Source of the DNA: Neobacillus piezotolerans
GTDB taxonomy: Bacteria > Bacillota > Bacilli > Bacillales > Cytobacillaceae
Length of the DNA stretch: 62,780 nucleotides
Direction: 5' to 3'
Assembly (NCBI RefSeq): GCF_003362805.1
Contig: NZ_QNQT01000015.1
Location: forward strand, 6,464-69,243
The notes below the pieces were generated by a model. The model saw only the letters and a list, made by a program, of their open reading frames with translations, was not told where the DNA came from and did not search any database. Shown piece after piece: positions 44,121 through 54,532 of the stretch (within the stretch, counting starts at the first letter, position 1; the number at the start of each line of letters is the position of its first letter). The translations under genes and the position numbers were made by a program.

Positions 44121-45272
44121 ATGAAAATATTCAGACGACCAGCCACCACCATTCTTATTATTTTCCTAATGTTTGGCGTTGTCCCGGCACGTCCCGCTGC
44201 AGCATTCTCGGTAAGCGGGCAAGCGGCGGTATTAATGGAGCAAAAAACAGGGCGTGTTTTATTTGAAAAAAGCCCTCATACCAAGATGCGGATCGCAAGC
44301 ATAACGAAAATCATGACCGCGATTCTCGCCATTGAATCCGGAAAGATGGACCGTTATGTCAAGGTAAGCGAGCGCGCGGTCCGGACAGAGGGGTCGTCGA
44401 TTTATTTGAAGCCCGGGGAACGAATCACCCTTAAGGATCTTGTTTATGGCCTTATGCTGCGCTCAGGAAATGACGCGGCCGCCGCGATTGCCGAATTTGT
44501 TGGGGGAAGTGAAGAGGGTTTCGCTTTCTTGATGAATCAGAAAGCATCGGAAATTGGTATGTACAATACTGTGTTTTCCAATCCGCACGGGCTTGATAAC
44601 AAAGAAAACCATTTTTCAACGGCATATGATATGGCGCTGCTGACCAGGTATGCCATGAACAATGAGGTATTTAGAAAGATTTCCGGGACAAAAATCCATC
44701 GTGCGCCGAACCCGGAGGAAGTTTGGGACAGGGAATGGAGGAATAAAAACCGCCTCCTTTCGATGTACCCTTTTTGTACCGGGGGCAAGACTGGCTATAC
44801 TAAGCGCGCGAAAAGGACACTCGTGACCACAGCGAAAAAGGGGGATATGGAACTGATTGCCGTTACCCTTAACGCTCCGAGTGACTGGAAGGACCATATC
44901 GGCATGTTCGAATCAGGTTTTGGGACTTTTGATATGGCGGAAATAATCCCAAAAGGAACAATCAAGCTTGATAGAGAGCCTTACCGGAATGGCAGCCTCT
45001 ATATTACAAATCCCGTTTTATTCCCCGCGACCGAGAGTGAAATCGGCAAGTTTTCTGTTGATTACAAGCTGAAAAATCCGAAGGGAGGCAAGTTTTCGGG
45101 AGAGGTTGTCAACGGGCGGGCTGCAGCCGGGAAAGCCGTCATTTATCTTGATGGCAGGGCTGTCAAATCTGTTCCAATCCTTTTTAAGCCGCACGAAAAA
45201 AAGAAGACCGGATATCTTGGCAGCTTCAAACGGTTAATATCAAAAGCGATTGGTTTAAAAAGCAATGGTTAA
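44121..45272 (+). CDS. dacB: Sporulation D-alanyl-D-alanine carboxypeptidase DacB (PBP5*)
   Basis: Controls cross-linking of spore cortex peptidoglycan. Signal peptide about 1-28 (cleavage near AAAFS), then Ser60-x-x-Lys63 (IASITKIM), LRSGND and GGKTGYTKRA motifs, and a basic C-terminal tail. The 383 residues equal B. subtilis DacB. TAGGAGAG precedes the ATG. Its stop overlaps the spmA start by 8 bp, forming the dacB-spmA-spmB operon behind a SigE promoter. Confidence 0.96.
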   Translation: MKIFRRPATTILIIFLMFGVVPARPAAAFSVSGQAAVLMEQKTGRVLFEKSPHTKMRIASITKIMTAILAIESGKMDRYVKVSERAVRTEGSSIYLKPGERITLKDLVYGLMLRSGNDAAAAIAEFVGGSEEGFAFLMNQKASEIGMYNTVFSNPHGLDNKENHFSTAYDMALLTRYAMNNEVFRKISGTKIHRAPNPEEVWDREWRNKNRLLSMYPFCTGGKTGYTKRAKRTLVTTAKKGDMELIAVTLNAPSDWKDHIGMFESGFGTFDMAEIIPKGTIKLDREPYRNGSLYITNPVLFPATESEIGKFSVDYKLKNPKGGKFSGEVVNGRAAAGKAVIYLDGRAVKSVPILFKPHEKKKTGYLGSFKRLISKAIGLKSNG

Positions 45273-45852
45273 TTATATATGGGTCATCCTCACCCTTATT
45301 GGGATTGTTTTTGCCATGTTCAACGGTACGATGCATGAGGTGAACCAGGCCATATTTCAAGGTGCGAAAGACGCCGTAACACTTTGCATAGGATTGGTGA
45401 GCATCCTGGTTTTTTGGCTCGGAATGATGAAAATCGCCGAAGAATCCGGCATTTTGAAAATGCTGGCCAAACTTTTCAAACCGATTATCAGGCCCCTTTT
45501 TCCAGAAGTACCAGCCAACCATCCCGCCATGGGATACATCATGTCCAATATTATCGCCAATATGTTCGGCCTCGGCAATGCGGCCACTCCTTTAGGTTTA
45601 AAAGCGATGGAACAATTGCAGTCACTGAACAATAAAAAAGATATGGCGAGCCGCTCTATGGTTACCTTCCTAGCGATCAATACAGCGAGTGTGACCATAT
45701 TGCCAACGACCGTAATCGCAATCCGTTTAAATTACAATTCTGCTTCGCCAGCGGAAATCGTTGTTCCTACCTTGATTACTACAGCACTATCGGCGATCGC
45801 CGCTATCATGATAGACCGGTATTTTTATTGGCGAAGAAGCCGTAAAGGATGA
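45265..45852 (+). CDS. spmA: Spore maturation protein A
   Basis: A 195-residue membrane protein with four or five helices, needed with SpmB for proper spore core dehydration. Conserved blocks are FNGTMHEVNQAIFQGAKDAV, MSNIIANMFGLGNAATPLGL and FLAINTASVTILPTTVIAIR, the nucleoside-transporter-gate type repeat. Start overlaps dacB; four bp separate it from spmB. Confidence 0.95.
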   Translation: MVNYIWVILTLIGIVFAMFNGTMHEVNQAIFQGAKDAVTLCIGLVSILVFWLGMMKIAEESGILKMLAKLFKPIIRPLFPEVPANHPAMGYIMSNIIANMFGLGNAATPLGLKAMEQLQSLNNKKDMASRSMVTFLAINTASVTILPTTVIAIRLNYNSASPAEIVVPTLITTALSAIAAIMIDRYFYWRRSRKG

Positions 45853-45856
45853 TGAG

Positions 45857-46384
45857 ATGGGAACAATCGCAGCAATTTCACTTTGGTTTATCCCTTTAAT
45901 AATTGCCTCCATCCTAATAGTTGGAACACTGAAGCGCGTTCCAACGTATGAAAGCTTTGTAGAGGGTGGGAAGGAAGGCATAAAAATCGCTGTATCAATT
46001 ATTCCTTTCCTGGTCGGCATGCTGGTTGCCGTCTCCATTTTCAGGGCTTCAGGGGCACTCGATGCATTGACAGGCTGGATAAGGCCAGGGTTAACGAATT
46101 TGGGGCTGCCACCTGAAATTGTCCCGCTCGCCTTAATCCGGCCAATTTCAGGTACCGCGGCACTCGGCATGACGAGCGACCTCATTGCCACGTACGGGCC
46201 GGATTCATTCCCGGGACGCCTCGCATCAATCCTCCAGGGAAGCACTGATACCACCTTCTATGTCCTTACTGTTTATTTCGGTTCCGTCGGAATCCGAAAA
46301 ATGGGCGATGCGTTGAAAGTCGGCCTTCTTGCGGATATAGTTGGAATCTTCATCGCAATTTTTGTCGCCCTCCTTGTCTTTTGA
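45857..46384 (+). CDS. spmB: Spore maturation protein B
   Basis: A 175-residue membrane protein, homologous to SpmA in the gate domain: VPTYESFVEGGKEGIKIAVS, ALIRPISGTAALGMTSDLI and GSTDTTFYVLTVYFGSVGI. Works with SpmA in spore core dehydration. GATGAG is a modest ribosome site; coupling to spmA is likely. It ends the dacB operon. Confidence 0.95.
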   Translation: MGTIAAISLWFIPLIIASILIVGTLKRVPTYESFVEGGKEGIKIAVSIIPFLVGMLVAVSIFRASGALDALTGWIRPGLTNLGLPPEIVPLALIRPISGTAALGMTSDLIATYGPDSFPGRLASILQGSTDTTFYVLTVYFGSVGIRKMGDALKVGLLADIVGIFIAIFVALLVF

Positions 46385-46411
46385 TTTTATGGCTGCACGC
46401 CTTTCGGAAAA

Positions 46412-46547
46412 CCATCGCTGATGGAAGGTTCACTTTGCCCCACACTTAAGGGACAGTAAGCCCAAAAGGGCAACTGTCCCTAAAGGTCCGATAAGTTCAC
46501 CTAACCATCAGAGGAAAAACCACCTCTGATGGAAGGTTCACTTTACC
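46412..46547. repeat. Cluster of direct and inverted repeats between spmB and rluB
   Basis: TGATGGAAGGTTCACTTT occurs at 46419-46436 and again at 46527-46544, followed by GCC or ACC. Each copy is preceded by a hairpin (CCATC/GATGG; then the perfect 10-bp CCATCAGAGG/CCTCTGATGG, 46505-46532). Between them is a nested hairpin AGGGACAGT / ACTGTCCCT (46449-46481) with an inner GCCC/GGGC. The 336-bp gap 46385-46720 contains no gene. Confidence 0.75.
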
Positions 46548-46561
46548 AAAAAAGTTTACAG

Positions 46562-46592
46562 AACCCGCCTTTCATACGAATGGCGGGTTTTT
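46562..46592 (+). terminator. Intrinsic terminator downstream of dacB-spmAB
   Basis: AACCCGCC / GGCGGGTT 8-bp stem, 12-nt loop and TTT after the stem. It is 178 bp past spmB, beyond the repeat cluster. Confidence 0.85.
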
Positions 46593-46720
46593 GTAGTTCG
46601 CCTTTAGGGTCAGGGCTTTTGGAAATAGGTTCTGAAACTTTGAAATCAGGCGGAATTGTGTCATAATTCATTAGAAAACAATTTCACTATAACAAACAGG
46701 AAATTATTGAGGTGGCATAG

Positions 46721-47458
46721 ATGGAACGGTTGCAAAAGGTGATCGCCCGGGCGGGGATCGCATCAAGAAGGAAAGCTGAAGACCTGATAAAGGAAGGAAA
46801 AGTCAAGGTGAATGGCAAGGTCATTACGGAGCTGGGGGTAAAGGTGTCTCCTTCGGACCGCGTGGAAGTGGAAGAAGTCCAGATTGAACGGGAGGAACCG
46901 GTTTATTTCCTATTTTATAAACCTCGTGGAGTCATCTCGACGGTCAAGGATGAAAAGGGCAGGAAAGCTGTCACGGATTTCTTCCCGGATATTAAGGAAA
47001 GGATTTTTCCGATAGGGCGGCTGGATTATGATACTTCTGGCCTTCTGCTTCTGACGAACGATGGGGATTTCGCGAATTTGCTTATGCATCCGAGGAGTGA
47101 AATTGACAAGGTGTACGTGGCAAAGACAGAAGGGATTCCTCAAAGGGAAGCCCTAAGGAAGCTGGAAAAGGGGATTAAACTGGAGGATGGGAAAACGGCG
47201 CCAGCCAAGGTGAAAATGCTTTCTGGTGATAAAAAGAAGCAAACCGCCATCATCGAGATTGCCATTCATGAAGGCAGGAACAGGCAGGTAAGGCGCATGT
47301 TCGAGGCAATTGGACACCCCGTATCCAAGCTGAAGCGTGAACGTTATGGTTTCTTGACTCTTGGCGGATTGAAAGCCGGCGAAATGCGGGAACTGACGCC
47401 CCATGAGGTAAAGCAGCTAAGGGCCCTCGCAATGAAAACGGAGAAGAAGAATTCATAA
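46721..47458 (+). CDS. rluB: Ribosomal large subunit pseudouridine synthase B
   Basis: Modifies a uridine of 23S rRNA (U2605 region by E. coli numbering). The 245 residues have an N-terminal S4 RNA-binding domain (RLQKVIARAGIASRRKAEDL), FYKPRGVISTV, the catalytic Asp102 in GRLDYDTSGLLLLTNDG, and EGRNRQVRRMFEAIGH. GAGGTG precedes the ATG. It lies before resA, as in B. subtilis. Confidence 0.96.
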   Translation: MERLQKVIARAGIASRRKAEDLIKEGKVKVNGKVITELGVKVSPSDRVEVEEVQIEREEPVYFLFYKPRGVISTVKDEKGRKAVTDFFPDIKERIFPIGRLDYDTSGLLLLTNDGDFANLLMHPRSEIDKVYVAKTEGIPQREALRKLEKGIKLEDGKTAPAKVKMLSGDKKKQTAIIEIAIHEGRNRQVRRMFEAIGHPVSKLKRERYGFLTLGGLKAGEMRELTPHEVKQLRALAMKTEKKNS

Positions 47459-47547
47459 ATCTGTCACAATTTCCAAAACGTTTGCACAGTGGCCATGTTG
47501 AAAAGTGTTATAATTTATCAGACATCAATATATTTGGGGGAACAGCA

Positions 47548-48072
47548 ATGAAAAAACGGCGGTTGGCAATGAGGACAGCCATTCTGGTGCTTTTGGTCGC
47601 AGCCGTAGTCTATACCCTTTACGCGAATTTCACTAAAGAAGAACGCACGAGGGCCGCAGCCGGCGATATGGCGCCTGATTTTGTCCTTACAGATCTTGAG
47701 GGAAACAAACATAGGCTATCGGATTATAGAGGCCAGGGAGTGTTCCTTAATTTTTGGGGTACGTGGTGCAAACCATGTGAAAAGGAAATGCCATTTATCA
47801 ATAATCAATATTTGCAGTTTAAAGACAGAGGGGTACAGGTGCTTGCTGTCAATATAAACGAATCGAATGTGGCCGTAAGCAGTTTTTCGGAGAAGTATGG
47901 GCTTAAGTTCCCAATTTTGCTGGATAAGGAAAGCCAGGTTATGAACGCATACGGCGTCGGCCAGCTTCCAGCGACCTTCCTTGTGGACAAGGACGGGAAA
48001 ATAATTAAATACCATACTGGCCAGCTGACGGAGCAAACGATTAAGCAATTCATGGAAAGCATCGAACCTTAA
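47548..48072 (+). CDS. resA: Thiol-disulfide oxidoreductase ResA
   Basis: Membrane-anchored thioredoxin-like protein that reduces apocytochrome c haem-binding cysteines outside the membrane. One N-terminal helix (about 9-27), then NFWGTWCKPCEKEMP with Cys74 and Cys77, and GVGQLPATFLVDKDG with the cis-Pro. 174 residues. ATG at 47548 follows GGGGGAAC; a TATAAT at 47509-47514 may start the res transcript. The upstream frame to 47482 lacks a site. Confidence 0.96.
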   Translation: MKKRRLAMRTAILVLLVAAVVYTLYANFTKEERTRAAAGDMAPDFVLTDLEGNKHRLSDYRGQGVFLNFWGTWCKPCEKEMPFINNQYLQFKDRGVQVLAVNINESNVAVSSFSEKYGLKFPILLDKESQVMNAYGVGQLPATFLVDKDGKIIKYHTGQLTEQTIKQFMESIEP

Positions 48073-48092
48073 AGAAATAGGGAGTTTTTAAA

Positions 48093-49748
48093 ATGATGGA
48101 TGTTAAGTGTGAGTGCGGCCATGTGAATCCACATGGCACGGTGCTGTGCGAGGCTTGCGGAAAGGGGCTCGACGAAACGGCCGCTGCTGAAAAGCTGCAT
48201 GACATGCGCTACGAAGGAAGCTCCCGGCGTTCGCAGACTTATAACAAAACCATAATTGATAAGATCTGGAACTTTTTTTCTTCCGTAAAGGTAGGGGTAT
48301 GGCTCATCGTCATCACCTTAGTCGCATCTGCTATCGGAACGATTCTGCCCCAGGAAATGTACATACCGCCAATCATGCCGCCGGATGAGTATTATGCGGA
48401 CCAGTATGGGTGGCTGGGGAAAGTCTATTATGCACTTGGCTTCCATAATATGTACAGTTCCTGGTGGTACCTAATCCTAATTGCGATGATCGGCATCTCG
48501 CTTGTCATTTGCAGCCTTGACCGGGTCATCCCACTGTACAGGGCGCTAAAGGCGCAGCGGGTAATCCGGAATGACGGATTTTTAAAAAAGCAGCGGGTAT
48601 TCGGGATTACTGAAAACGCAGCCAGCGATTCGACTGTTGGGAAAGTGAAAAAGAACCTGGAATCAAAAAATTATAAGGTCCGTGAAGAGGACGGGAACCT
48701 GCTTGCCGAAAAAGGCCGGTTCTCCAGATGGGGCCCTTACGTTAATCATGTCGGCCTGATTATCTTTTTGATTGGCGGCATGCTTCGCTTTGTACCTGGA
48801 ATGTACATTGACAAAGTCCTTTGGATCCGGGAAGGGGAAACGAAGGCAATACCGGGTACCGAAAATGAGTACTATCTAAAAAACAATAAATTCATTCTTG
48901 AAGTTTACGACAAGGATAAAGATGACCAGGTGTTCAGGGAGGCACTTGAAAGGGCCGGAACTGTCGCGAAGACGTACCAATCAGATGTCGTCCTATACAA
49001 AAAATCGTCCGAGTCCCTTCCAGGCGAAAAGCCTAAGCTTGTAAAATTGAAAGACTACGAGATTAAAGTCAACGAACCTTTGAAATTCGAAGGGTTTGCC
49101 CTATATCAGGTTGATTATAAGCTCGATGAATTAAACACCATGTCATTCTCTCTTGCCGAAAAGGACACAGGAAAAACTTTCGGTGACATAAAAATAGATT
49201 TGTATGAGCCGAAAAAAAACTATGACCTTGGAAATGGCTATAAAGTCCGGCTTTTAGGCTATTATCCTGATTTCGAATTTGGTGAAGACGGGGAGCCGGA
49301 CACAAAGTCACGTATCCCCAATAATCCAGCATTTGTGTTTAAGATGACCACCCCGGACAAACCGGAAGGGGAAGTCAGCTTCGCCGCAATCAGGCAAACG
49401 ATCGAGCCGGAAGGAAACAATAAGTATAAAATGGAATTCAGGGCTGTCGAAACGAAGAATGTGACCGCCCTTACCGTAAGGAAAGACAGGACCCTATGGC
49501 TGATTGCGCTCGGAGGCATCATATTCATGATCGGTGTCATCCAGGGGGCCTACTGGAACCATAGGCGGATTTGGATCCAGAAGAGAAACGGTGATATTTG
49601 GGTGGCCGCACATACGAATAAAAACTGGCATGGGCTAAAGCGTGAAATTGAAATGGTCCTTGCAGATACAACAATTAAAGTTCCTGAAGACCAGCTTCAG
49701 GAAAGCAAACCGGAAGGAGAGGCGGAACTTGGCGGCACTAAGCAGTAA
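48093..49748 (+). CDS. resB: Cytochrome c biogenesis protein ResB
   Basis: Haem-transport/ligation subunit (Ccs1 type) of cytochrome c maturation system II. An N-terminal zinc ribbon ([20 protein letters not shown], Cys at about 5, 7, 19, 22) is followed by helices near 64-82 and 120-142, one near 210-228, a large extracytoplasmic domain with [20 protein letters not shown], and a last helix near 465-485. 551 residues, close to B. subtilis. It overlaps resC by 20 bp. Confidence 0.95.
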   Translation: MMDVKCECGHVNPHGTVLCEACGKGLDETAAAEKLHDMRYEGSSRRSQTYNKTIIDKIWNFFSSVKVGVWLIVITLVASAIGTILPQEMYIPPIMPPDEYYADQYGWLGKVYYALGFHNMYSSWWYLILIAMIGISLVICSLDRVIPLYRALKAQRVIRNDGFLKKQRVFGITENAASDSTVGKVKKNLESKNYKVREEDGNLLAEKGRFSRWGPYVNHVGLIIFLIGGMLRFVPGMYIDKVLWIREGETKAIPGTENEYYLKNNKFILEVYDKDKDDQVFREALERAGTVAKTYQSDVVLYKKSSESLPGEKPKLVKLKDYEIKVNEPLKFEGFALYQVDYKLDELNTMSFSLAEKDTGKTFGDIKIDLYEPKKNYDLGNGYKVRLLGYYPDFEFGEDGEPDTKSRIPNNPAFVFKMTTPDKPEGEVSFAAIRQTIEPEGNNKYKMEFRAVETKNVTALTVRKDRTLWLIALGGIIFMIGVIQGAYWNHRRIWIQKRNGDIWVAAHTNKNWHGLKREIEMVLADTTIKVPEDQLQESKPEGEAELGGTKQ

Positions 49749-50895
49749 TTTGCTTTTCATAGCTTTTGTTTTATACCTTGTAGCCACGCTGCTGTTCGGC
49801 GGGGCGATTAAATCGGAAAGAAACAGCAAATGGGGATTCCTCGCAATAACAACAGCGATTGCGGGTTTCCTCGCCCAGCTTGGCTATTTCATCACGAGAT
49901 GGATTGCCGCTGGCCACGCGCCGGTAAGCAATCTGTTTGAGTTTACAACGTTTTTTGGAATGGCACTTGTCGGCGCTTTCATTTTCATTTATTTTATTTA
50001 TAAATCCAATTTACTTGGCCTTTTTACTATGCCAGTTGCCCTTTTGGTCATTGCCTATGCAAGCATGTTCCCAAGGGAAATAAGCCCGCTCATCCCCGCT
50101 TTGAAAAGCTATTGGCTGCATATCCACGTTACAACCGCAGCGATTGGGGAAGCAATCCTGGCTGTCAGTTTTGCCGCCGGGCTGATTTATCTGCTGAAGG
50201 TTATCGACCAATCAGTTTCAAGCAAAAGAACATTCTGGCTTGAAACAATCATGTTCTCAATGGTATGTGTGCTTGGTTTCATAGCGGTTTCCATTGGGTT
50301 TTCATCCGCCGGGTATGAAGCGAAGTTCAATTGGGTGGAAAAGTCCAGGAAGGAAGCAGTTGCGGTATATCACCTTCCAGCCCTTGTCGGCCCCCATGAA
50401 GGTGAACTTCTGACAGAAGGAGCATTCAAACCGCTGGTTGAAATGCCAGCCATAATCAATGCAAAGAAATTGAATACGGTAATATGGTCCCTTTTTGGCG
50501 GGGCAATACTTTACGGATTGTTAAGGCTGTTCCTTCGTAAAAGGATATCGGCGGCACTTCAGCCACTTGTTAAAAGCATAAATCTTGATTTGATTGATGA
50601 AGTAAGCTATCGTTCCGTCCTGATTGGTTTTCCGGTGTTCACGCTTGGCGCGTTGATTTTTGCGATGATTTGGGCGCAGATTGCCTGGACTAGGTTCTGG
50701 GGCTGGGATCCGAAGGAAGTGTGGGCGCTTATTACGTGGCTATTCTATGCCGCCTTCCTTCATTTAAGGCTTTCGAAAGGCTGGCATGGCGAAAAATCCG
50801 CCTGGCTCGCTGTAATCGGATTTGCCATCATTATGTTCAATCTAGTGGCCGTCAATCTGGTTATTGCCGGGTTGCACTCCTACGCTGGTTCATAA
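49729..50895 (+). CDS. resC: Cytochrome c biogenesis protein ResC
   Basis: Partner of ResB, CcsA type, handling haem delivery across the membrane. The 388 residues have about eight helices and the haem-binding WWD-type region [20 protein letters not shown] near 320-345, with conserved His in [12 protein letters not shown] and CCWFHL-like [11 protein letters not shown] at 49729 after GGAGAGGCGG gives (M)[12 protein letters not shown]; the frame extends back to 49642 within resB. Confidence 0.95.
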   Translation: MAALSSNLLFIAFVLYLVATLLFGGAIKSERNSKWGFLAITTAIAGFLAQLGYFITRWIAAGHAPVSNLFEFTTFFGMALVGAFIFIYFIYKSNLLGLFTMPVALLVIAYASMFPREISPLIPALKSYWLHIHVTTAAIGEAILAVSFAAGLIYLLKVIDQSVSSKRTFWLETIMFSMVCVLGFIAVSIGFSSAGYEAKFNWVEKSRKEAVAVYHLPALVGPHEGELLTEGAFKPLVEMPAIINAKKLNTVIWSLFGGAILYGLLRLFLRKRISAALQPLVKSINLDLIDEVSYRSVLIGFPVFTLGALIFAMIWAQIAWTRFWGWDPKEVWALITWLFYAAFLHLRLSKGWHGEKSAWLAVIGFAIIMFNLVAVNLVIAGLHSYAGS

Positions 50896-50943
50896 AGAAA
50901 GAATCAGGATAAAAAGCTTCATCATTGGTATGTTGTATTTTTA

Positions 50944-50991
50944 GCCAAGGAGCATCAGAATACGAGATTGCTTAACCCCTCGCTCCTTGGC
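50944..50991 (+). terminator. Large inverted repeat between resC and resD
   Basis: GCCAAGGAGC / GCTCCTTGGC perfect 10-bp stem around a 28-nt loop; the tail (CATTATTT) is only moderately T-rich. It could partly separate resABC from resDE. Confidence 0.55.
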
Positions 50992-51086
50992 CATTATTTA
51001 TAAAGCCCCGCATGCAGATGCAGAGGCTTGTACTATTTGGCAATATTCAAACTATTTTGTAAAATATTTGCATGGGGGGATTATTT

Positions 51087-51803
51087 ATGGAAAAAGACGT
51101 TAAAATTTTGGTTGTTGATGATGAGGAACGTATCCGCAGGCTTTTGAAAATGTATCTAGAGCGTGAGGACTTTTTGATCGATGAGGCGGAGGACGGCAAT
51201 GAAGCTTTGGCCAAAGCTCTTGCCAATGATTATGACGTTATCCTCCTCGATTTGATGATGCCTGGAAAAGATGGCATCGAGGTATGCCGGGACCTAAGGG
51301 AAAAAAAATCTACGCCAGTCATCATGCTTACCGCAAAAGGTGAAGAAGTAAACCGCGTACAGGGCTTTGAAGTCGGAACGGATGATTATATTGTGAAGCC
51401 TTTCAGCCCGCGTGAGGTAGTCCTAAGGGTCAAAGCGCTCCTTCGACGTTCATCACAGACGAGCTATCTGGCAACAGATACCGTAACAAAGGACGTAATT
51501 GTATTCCCGCATCTCACAATCGATAATGATGCCCATCGAGTCACCGCTGATGGAAGGGAAGTCAGCCTGACTCCTAAGGAATACGAATTGCTCTATTTCC
51601 TAGCTAAATCCCCGGATAAAGTATTTGACAGGGAACAGCTTTTAAAAGAGGTCTGGCATTATGAATTCTTTGGCGACCTCCGGACAGTTGATACCCATGT
51701 TAAGCGCCTGCGGGAAAAACTGAACAAAGTATCCGAGCAGGCTGCCCGAATGATCGTGACAGTGTGGGGAGTGGGGTATAAGTTCGAGGTCGTGAATGAA
51801 TGA
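51087..51803 (+). CDS. resD: Response regulator ResD
   Basis: OmpR-family regulator that activates respiration and anaerobic genes with ResE. 238 residues: receiver domain with DD at 11-12, phosphoacceptor Asp55 ([12 protein letters not shown]) and Lys in [11 protein letters not shown]-terminal winged helix with [20 protein letters not shown] and [17 protein letters not shown] at 51087 follows GGGGGGA; an ATG at 51072 lies before that site. Its stop overlaps the resE start (ATGA). Confidence 0.97.
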   Translation: MEKDVKILVVDDEERIRRLLKMYLEREDFLIDEAEDGNEALAKALANDYDVILLDLMMPGKDGIEVCRDLREKKSTPVIMLTAKGEEVNRVQGFEVGTDDYIVKPFSPREVVLRVKALLRRSSQTSYLATDTVTKDVIVFPHLTIDNDAHRVTADGREVSLTPKEYELLYFLAKSPDKVFDREQLLKEVWHYEFFGDLRTVDTHVKRLREKLNKVSEQAARMIVTVWGVGYKFEVVNE

Positions 51804-53578
51804 TCCTGCTTAGAAGCGTCGTAGGTAAACTCTGGTTTACCATCCTTTTGCTTGTTTCCTTTGTCCTTTTTATCTTGACAGTCATGCTGCTCGAATTCTT
51901 CGAGAATTACAGCATTATGGAAACAAGAACAAAAATGACCGATACAGCCGAGAAGATCGCCCATGTCCTGGTAAAGCACAAAAATGATGATATTAGTGTC
52001 GGCCTGGAAATATCTTGGGAAATACTTGATCACAACACAAAAGCAGTTATCATAAAAAAACAAGATGAAGTGTATTATTCACCCAATACGGATTCCGACA
52101 ATAGGCTAAGCCTTACCGATATCTACAATGATCCGGATTTATCAAAAGTTATTAAAGAAGGAAAAACCGCAAGGAAGGTTTCCGCCCTTACCCTAAATGA
52201 TAAGGAAGATGGCGCAGACTATTCAATCATCGGTGTCCCTTTGAGGATTTCAGGCAAGGAAAGCGGAGCGGTTTTTGTTTATCAATCGCTTAGTGTTGTA
52301 AAGGAAACAACGAGGTCAACAACAAAATTCATTCTCCTGGTCGCGGGTGTAGCTATAGTCCTTACAACAATTTTCGCCTTTTTCCTTTCAACGCGGATCA
52401 CTGCTCCGCTTAGAAAGATGAGGGAAGCAGCTTTTGAAGTTGCGAGAGGTAAATTTGATACCAAAGTACCAATCTTGACAAATGATGAAATTGGCGAGCT
52501 AGCGACCGCGTTCAACCAGATGGGCAGGCAGCTGAAATTCAATATGAACGCCCTTAACCAGGAAAAAGAACAGCTTGCGAGCATCCTTAGTTCAATGGCG
52601 GACGGTGTTATTACGTTCAACAGGGATGGGACTATCCTGATTACGAATCCACCTGCTGAACGATTCCTGCAAAACTGGTATTACGATAAAGGAGCAGGTG
52701 CAGGGGGTACAGGAGAAATCCCTTCCAAAGTCATGGAACTGTTCCAGCAGGCCGTGGACACGGAAAGAGAACAGGTAGGCGAATTATCTATGATGGGAAG
52801 GCATTGGGTCATTCTTGTCACTCCGCTTTACAGCTCAAAATTTATTCGAGGCGCGGTCGCCGTGGTAAGGGATATGACCGAGGAACGGAAGCTTGATAAG
52901 CTTCGAAAAGATTTCATTGCAAACGTATCCCATGAATTGCGGACGCCAATTTCCATGCTGCAGGGCTATAGCGAGGCGATAGTGGATGATATTGCGGGTA
53001 CGGACGAAGAGAAAAAGGAAATGGCCAAGGTCATATATGATGAATCATTGAGGATGGGAAGGCTTGTCAATGAATTGCTTGACCTCTCACGCCTTGAAGC
53101 GGGCCAAATACAGCTTCATGTTGAAGAAATCGACATCTATTCGTTTATCGGCAAGATCATTCGGAAGTTTCAGGGGCTCGCAAAGGAAAATGAGATCCAT
53201 CTAACCTATGGGACAAACAATCCTGATTATTATTTTCCGCTTGACCCGGACAGAATTGAGCAGGTCTTGATAAACCTGATCGATAACGCCATACGGCATA
53301 CGCCAAAGGACGGCATTGTGGATGTGGTTGTCCATGGCGATGAACGAGGCCTTCAAATCCAGGTGGCTGACTCAGGTTCAGGAATTCCTGAGGAGGATCT
53401 TCCATTTGTTTTTGAAAGATTCTATAAGGCAGACAAAGCAAGGACCCGCGGCCGGGCAGGGACTGGCCTAGGCCTTGCCATTGTAAAAAATATTATCGAG
53501 GCCCATAAAGGACACATTTCCGTCCAGAGCAAGGTTGGCCAAGGAACGACATTTTCCTTCTTTATTCCTCGAAAATAA
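51800..53578 (+). CDS. resE: Sensor histidine kinase ResE
   Basis: Senses oxygen limitation or nitric oxide and phosphorylates ResD. 592 residues: two membrane helices (about 12-32, 174-195) around an extracytoplasmic domain, HAMP (about 196-248), PAS-like domain (about 255-360), HisKA with His378 in [14 protein letters not shown], and HATPase with [22 protein letters not shown] and [12 protein letters not shown]. Coupled to resD by a 4-bp overlap. Confidence 0.97.
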   Translation: MILLRSVVGKLWFTILLLVSFVLFILTVMLLEFFENYSIMETRTKMTDTAEKIAHVLVKHKNDDISVGLEISWEILDHNTKAVIIKKQDEVYYSPNTDSDNRLSLTDIYNDPDLSKVIKEGKTARKVSALTLNDKEDGADYSIIGVPLRISGKESGAVFVYQSLSVVKETTRSTTKFILLVAGVAIVLTTIFAFFLSTRITAPLRKMREAAFEVARGKFDTKVPILTNDEIGELATAFNQMGRQLKFNMNALNQEKEQLASILSSMADGVITFNRDGTILITNPPAERFLQNWYYDKGAGAGGTGEIPSKVMELFQQAVDTEREQVGELSMMGRHWVILVTPLYSSKFIRGAVAVVRDMTEERKLDKLRKDFIANVSHELRTPISMLQGYSEAIVDDIAGTDEEKKEMAKVIYDESLRMGRLVNELLDLSRLEAGQIQLHVEEIDIYSFIGKIIRKFQGLAKENEIHLTYGTNNPDYYFPLDPDRIEQVLINLIDNAIRHTPKDGIVDVVVHGDERGLQIQVADSGSGIPEEDLPFVFERFYKADKARTRGRAGTGLGLAIVKNIIEAHKGHISVQSKVGQGTTFSFFIPRK

Positions 53579-53627
53579 GCGTTATGGAAAGAACTTTGAC
53601 GTTTAATCTTGTTACATGGGAAACAAT

Positions 53628-53659
53628 TGGCCTGCACGTAAGTGGTGCAGGCCATTTTT
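53628..53659 (+). terminator. Intrinsic terminator of resE
   Basis: TGGCCTGCAC / GTGCAGGCCA perfect 10-bp stem, 8-nt loop, five T. Confidence 0.93.
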
Positions 53660-53926
53660 GTGTCCTCAAGGAAAGTATAAAATTGAAACTTGTGGATAAC
53701 TCGAAAAAATTCCCGTAATCCAGATTCAGTGCTAAGCCCCTCAGCCGGTTCCCTCGGGAGGGAAGAAAATCCTTCGGGCTCTGTTTATGCTGTCGGGGCT
53801 GGCCAAAGCGCTTCCGTATTTTGTTCTTTTATGCAGAAAAAACGATTTGTCAACGTTTTGAATAAAATGAAATATATTTGTAACATTTTCCTTTCATTTT
53901 ATTGCCAAAAAGACTATATTTAAAGG
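53660..53926. other. Gap between resE and the sigX promoter
   Basis: Non-coding except for an open frame of 77 codons starting at 53690 with no ribosome site, which I do not accept. The sequence turns A/T-rich towards sigX, including TGTAACATTTTCC-like text at 53878-53891 that resembles a second ECF -35 without a matching -10. Confidence 0.5.
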
Positions 53927-53952
53927 TGTAACTTTATTTGGCGAATGCCGTC
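53927..53952 (+). promoter_or_regulatory. SigX-type (ECF) autoregulatory promoter
   Basis: TGTAAC (53927-53932) and CGTC (53949-53952) are 16 bp apart and 29 bp before the sigX start. This matches ECF promoters of the SigX/SigW class (TGTAAC, CGWC), as expected for autoregulation of sigX. Confidence 0.78.
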
Positions 53953-53980
53953 TAAAACAATGAACGGGGAGGAAAAGTGA

Positions 53981-54532
53981 ATGGACTCCGTTTTTACTGA
54001 ACTTTATAAAAAATACCATCAGGATGTTTTCCAGTTTCTTTTTTATATGGTCCGCAGTAAGGAACAAGCTGAAGATTTGGTTCAGGAAGTGTATATCCGC
54101 GTTTTAAAATCGTATTCGCGTTTTGAAGGGAAGAGCAGCGAGAAAACATGGCTTTTTTCAATAGCCCGCAACGTTGCCATCGACCATTTCCGCAAGCAGA
54201 AAGGCTGGAAACAAAAGCTGCTTGATAAATTCGACTGGTCGGCCGCACAGGTAAAGGACCATCAGCCTTTGCCGGATGAAATCGCCATCCAAAGGGAAGA
54301 AGTCCAGGGAATGTTTAAAAGCCTTGATGTTTGCACAGTCGACCAACGGGCTGTCATCATCATGAGATACTTGCACGAATTGTCGATTACGGAAACAGCC
54401 AGCGCATTGGGCTGGACCGAGAGCAAGGTTAAAACAACTCAGCATCGGGCCATCAAAATATTGAAAGCCCAAATGGAAACGCTTTTTGAAACGGAGGGGT
54501 ATTTGGATGAACAAGCGAGGGTGGAGCGATAA
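53981..54532 (+). CDS. sigX: ECF RNA polymerase sigma factor SigX
   Basis: A 183-residue ECF sigma factor. Region 2: FQFLFYMVRSKEQAEDLVQE, SSEKTWLFSIARNVAIDHFR; region 4: VCTVDQRAVIIMRYLHELSI and GWTESKVKTTQHRAIKIL. SigX controls cell-envelope modification genes in B. subtilis. GGGGAGG precedes the ATG. It overlaps rsiX by 26 bp; the preceding ECF-type promoter and the resE neighbour agree with sigX. Confidence 0.93.
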   Translation: MDSVFTELYKKYHQDVFQFLFYMVRSKEQAEDLVQEVYIRVLKSYSRFEGKSSEKTWLFSIARNVAIDHFRKQKGWKQKLLDKFDWSAAQVKDHQPLPDEIAIQREEVQGMFKSLDVCTVDQRAVIIMRYLHELSITETASALGWTESKVKTTQHRAIKILKAQMETLFETEGYLDEQARVER

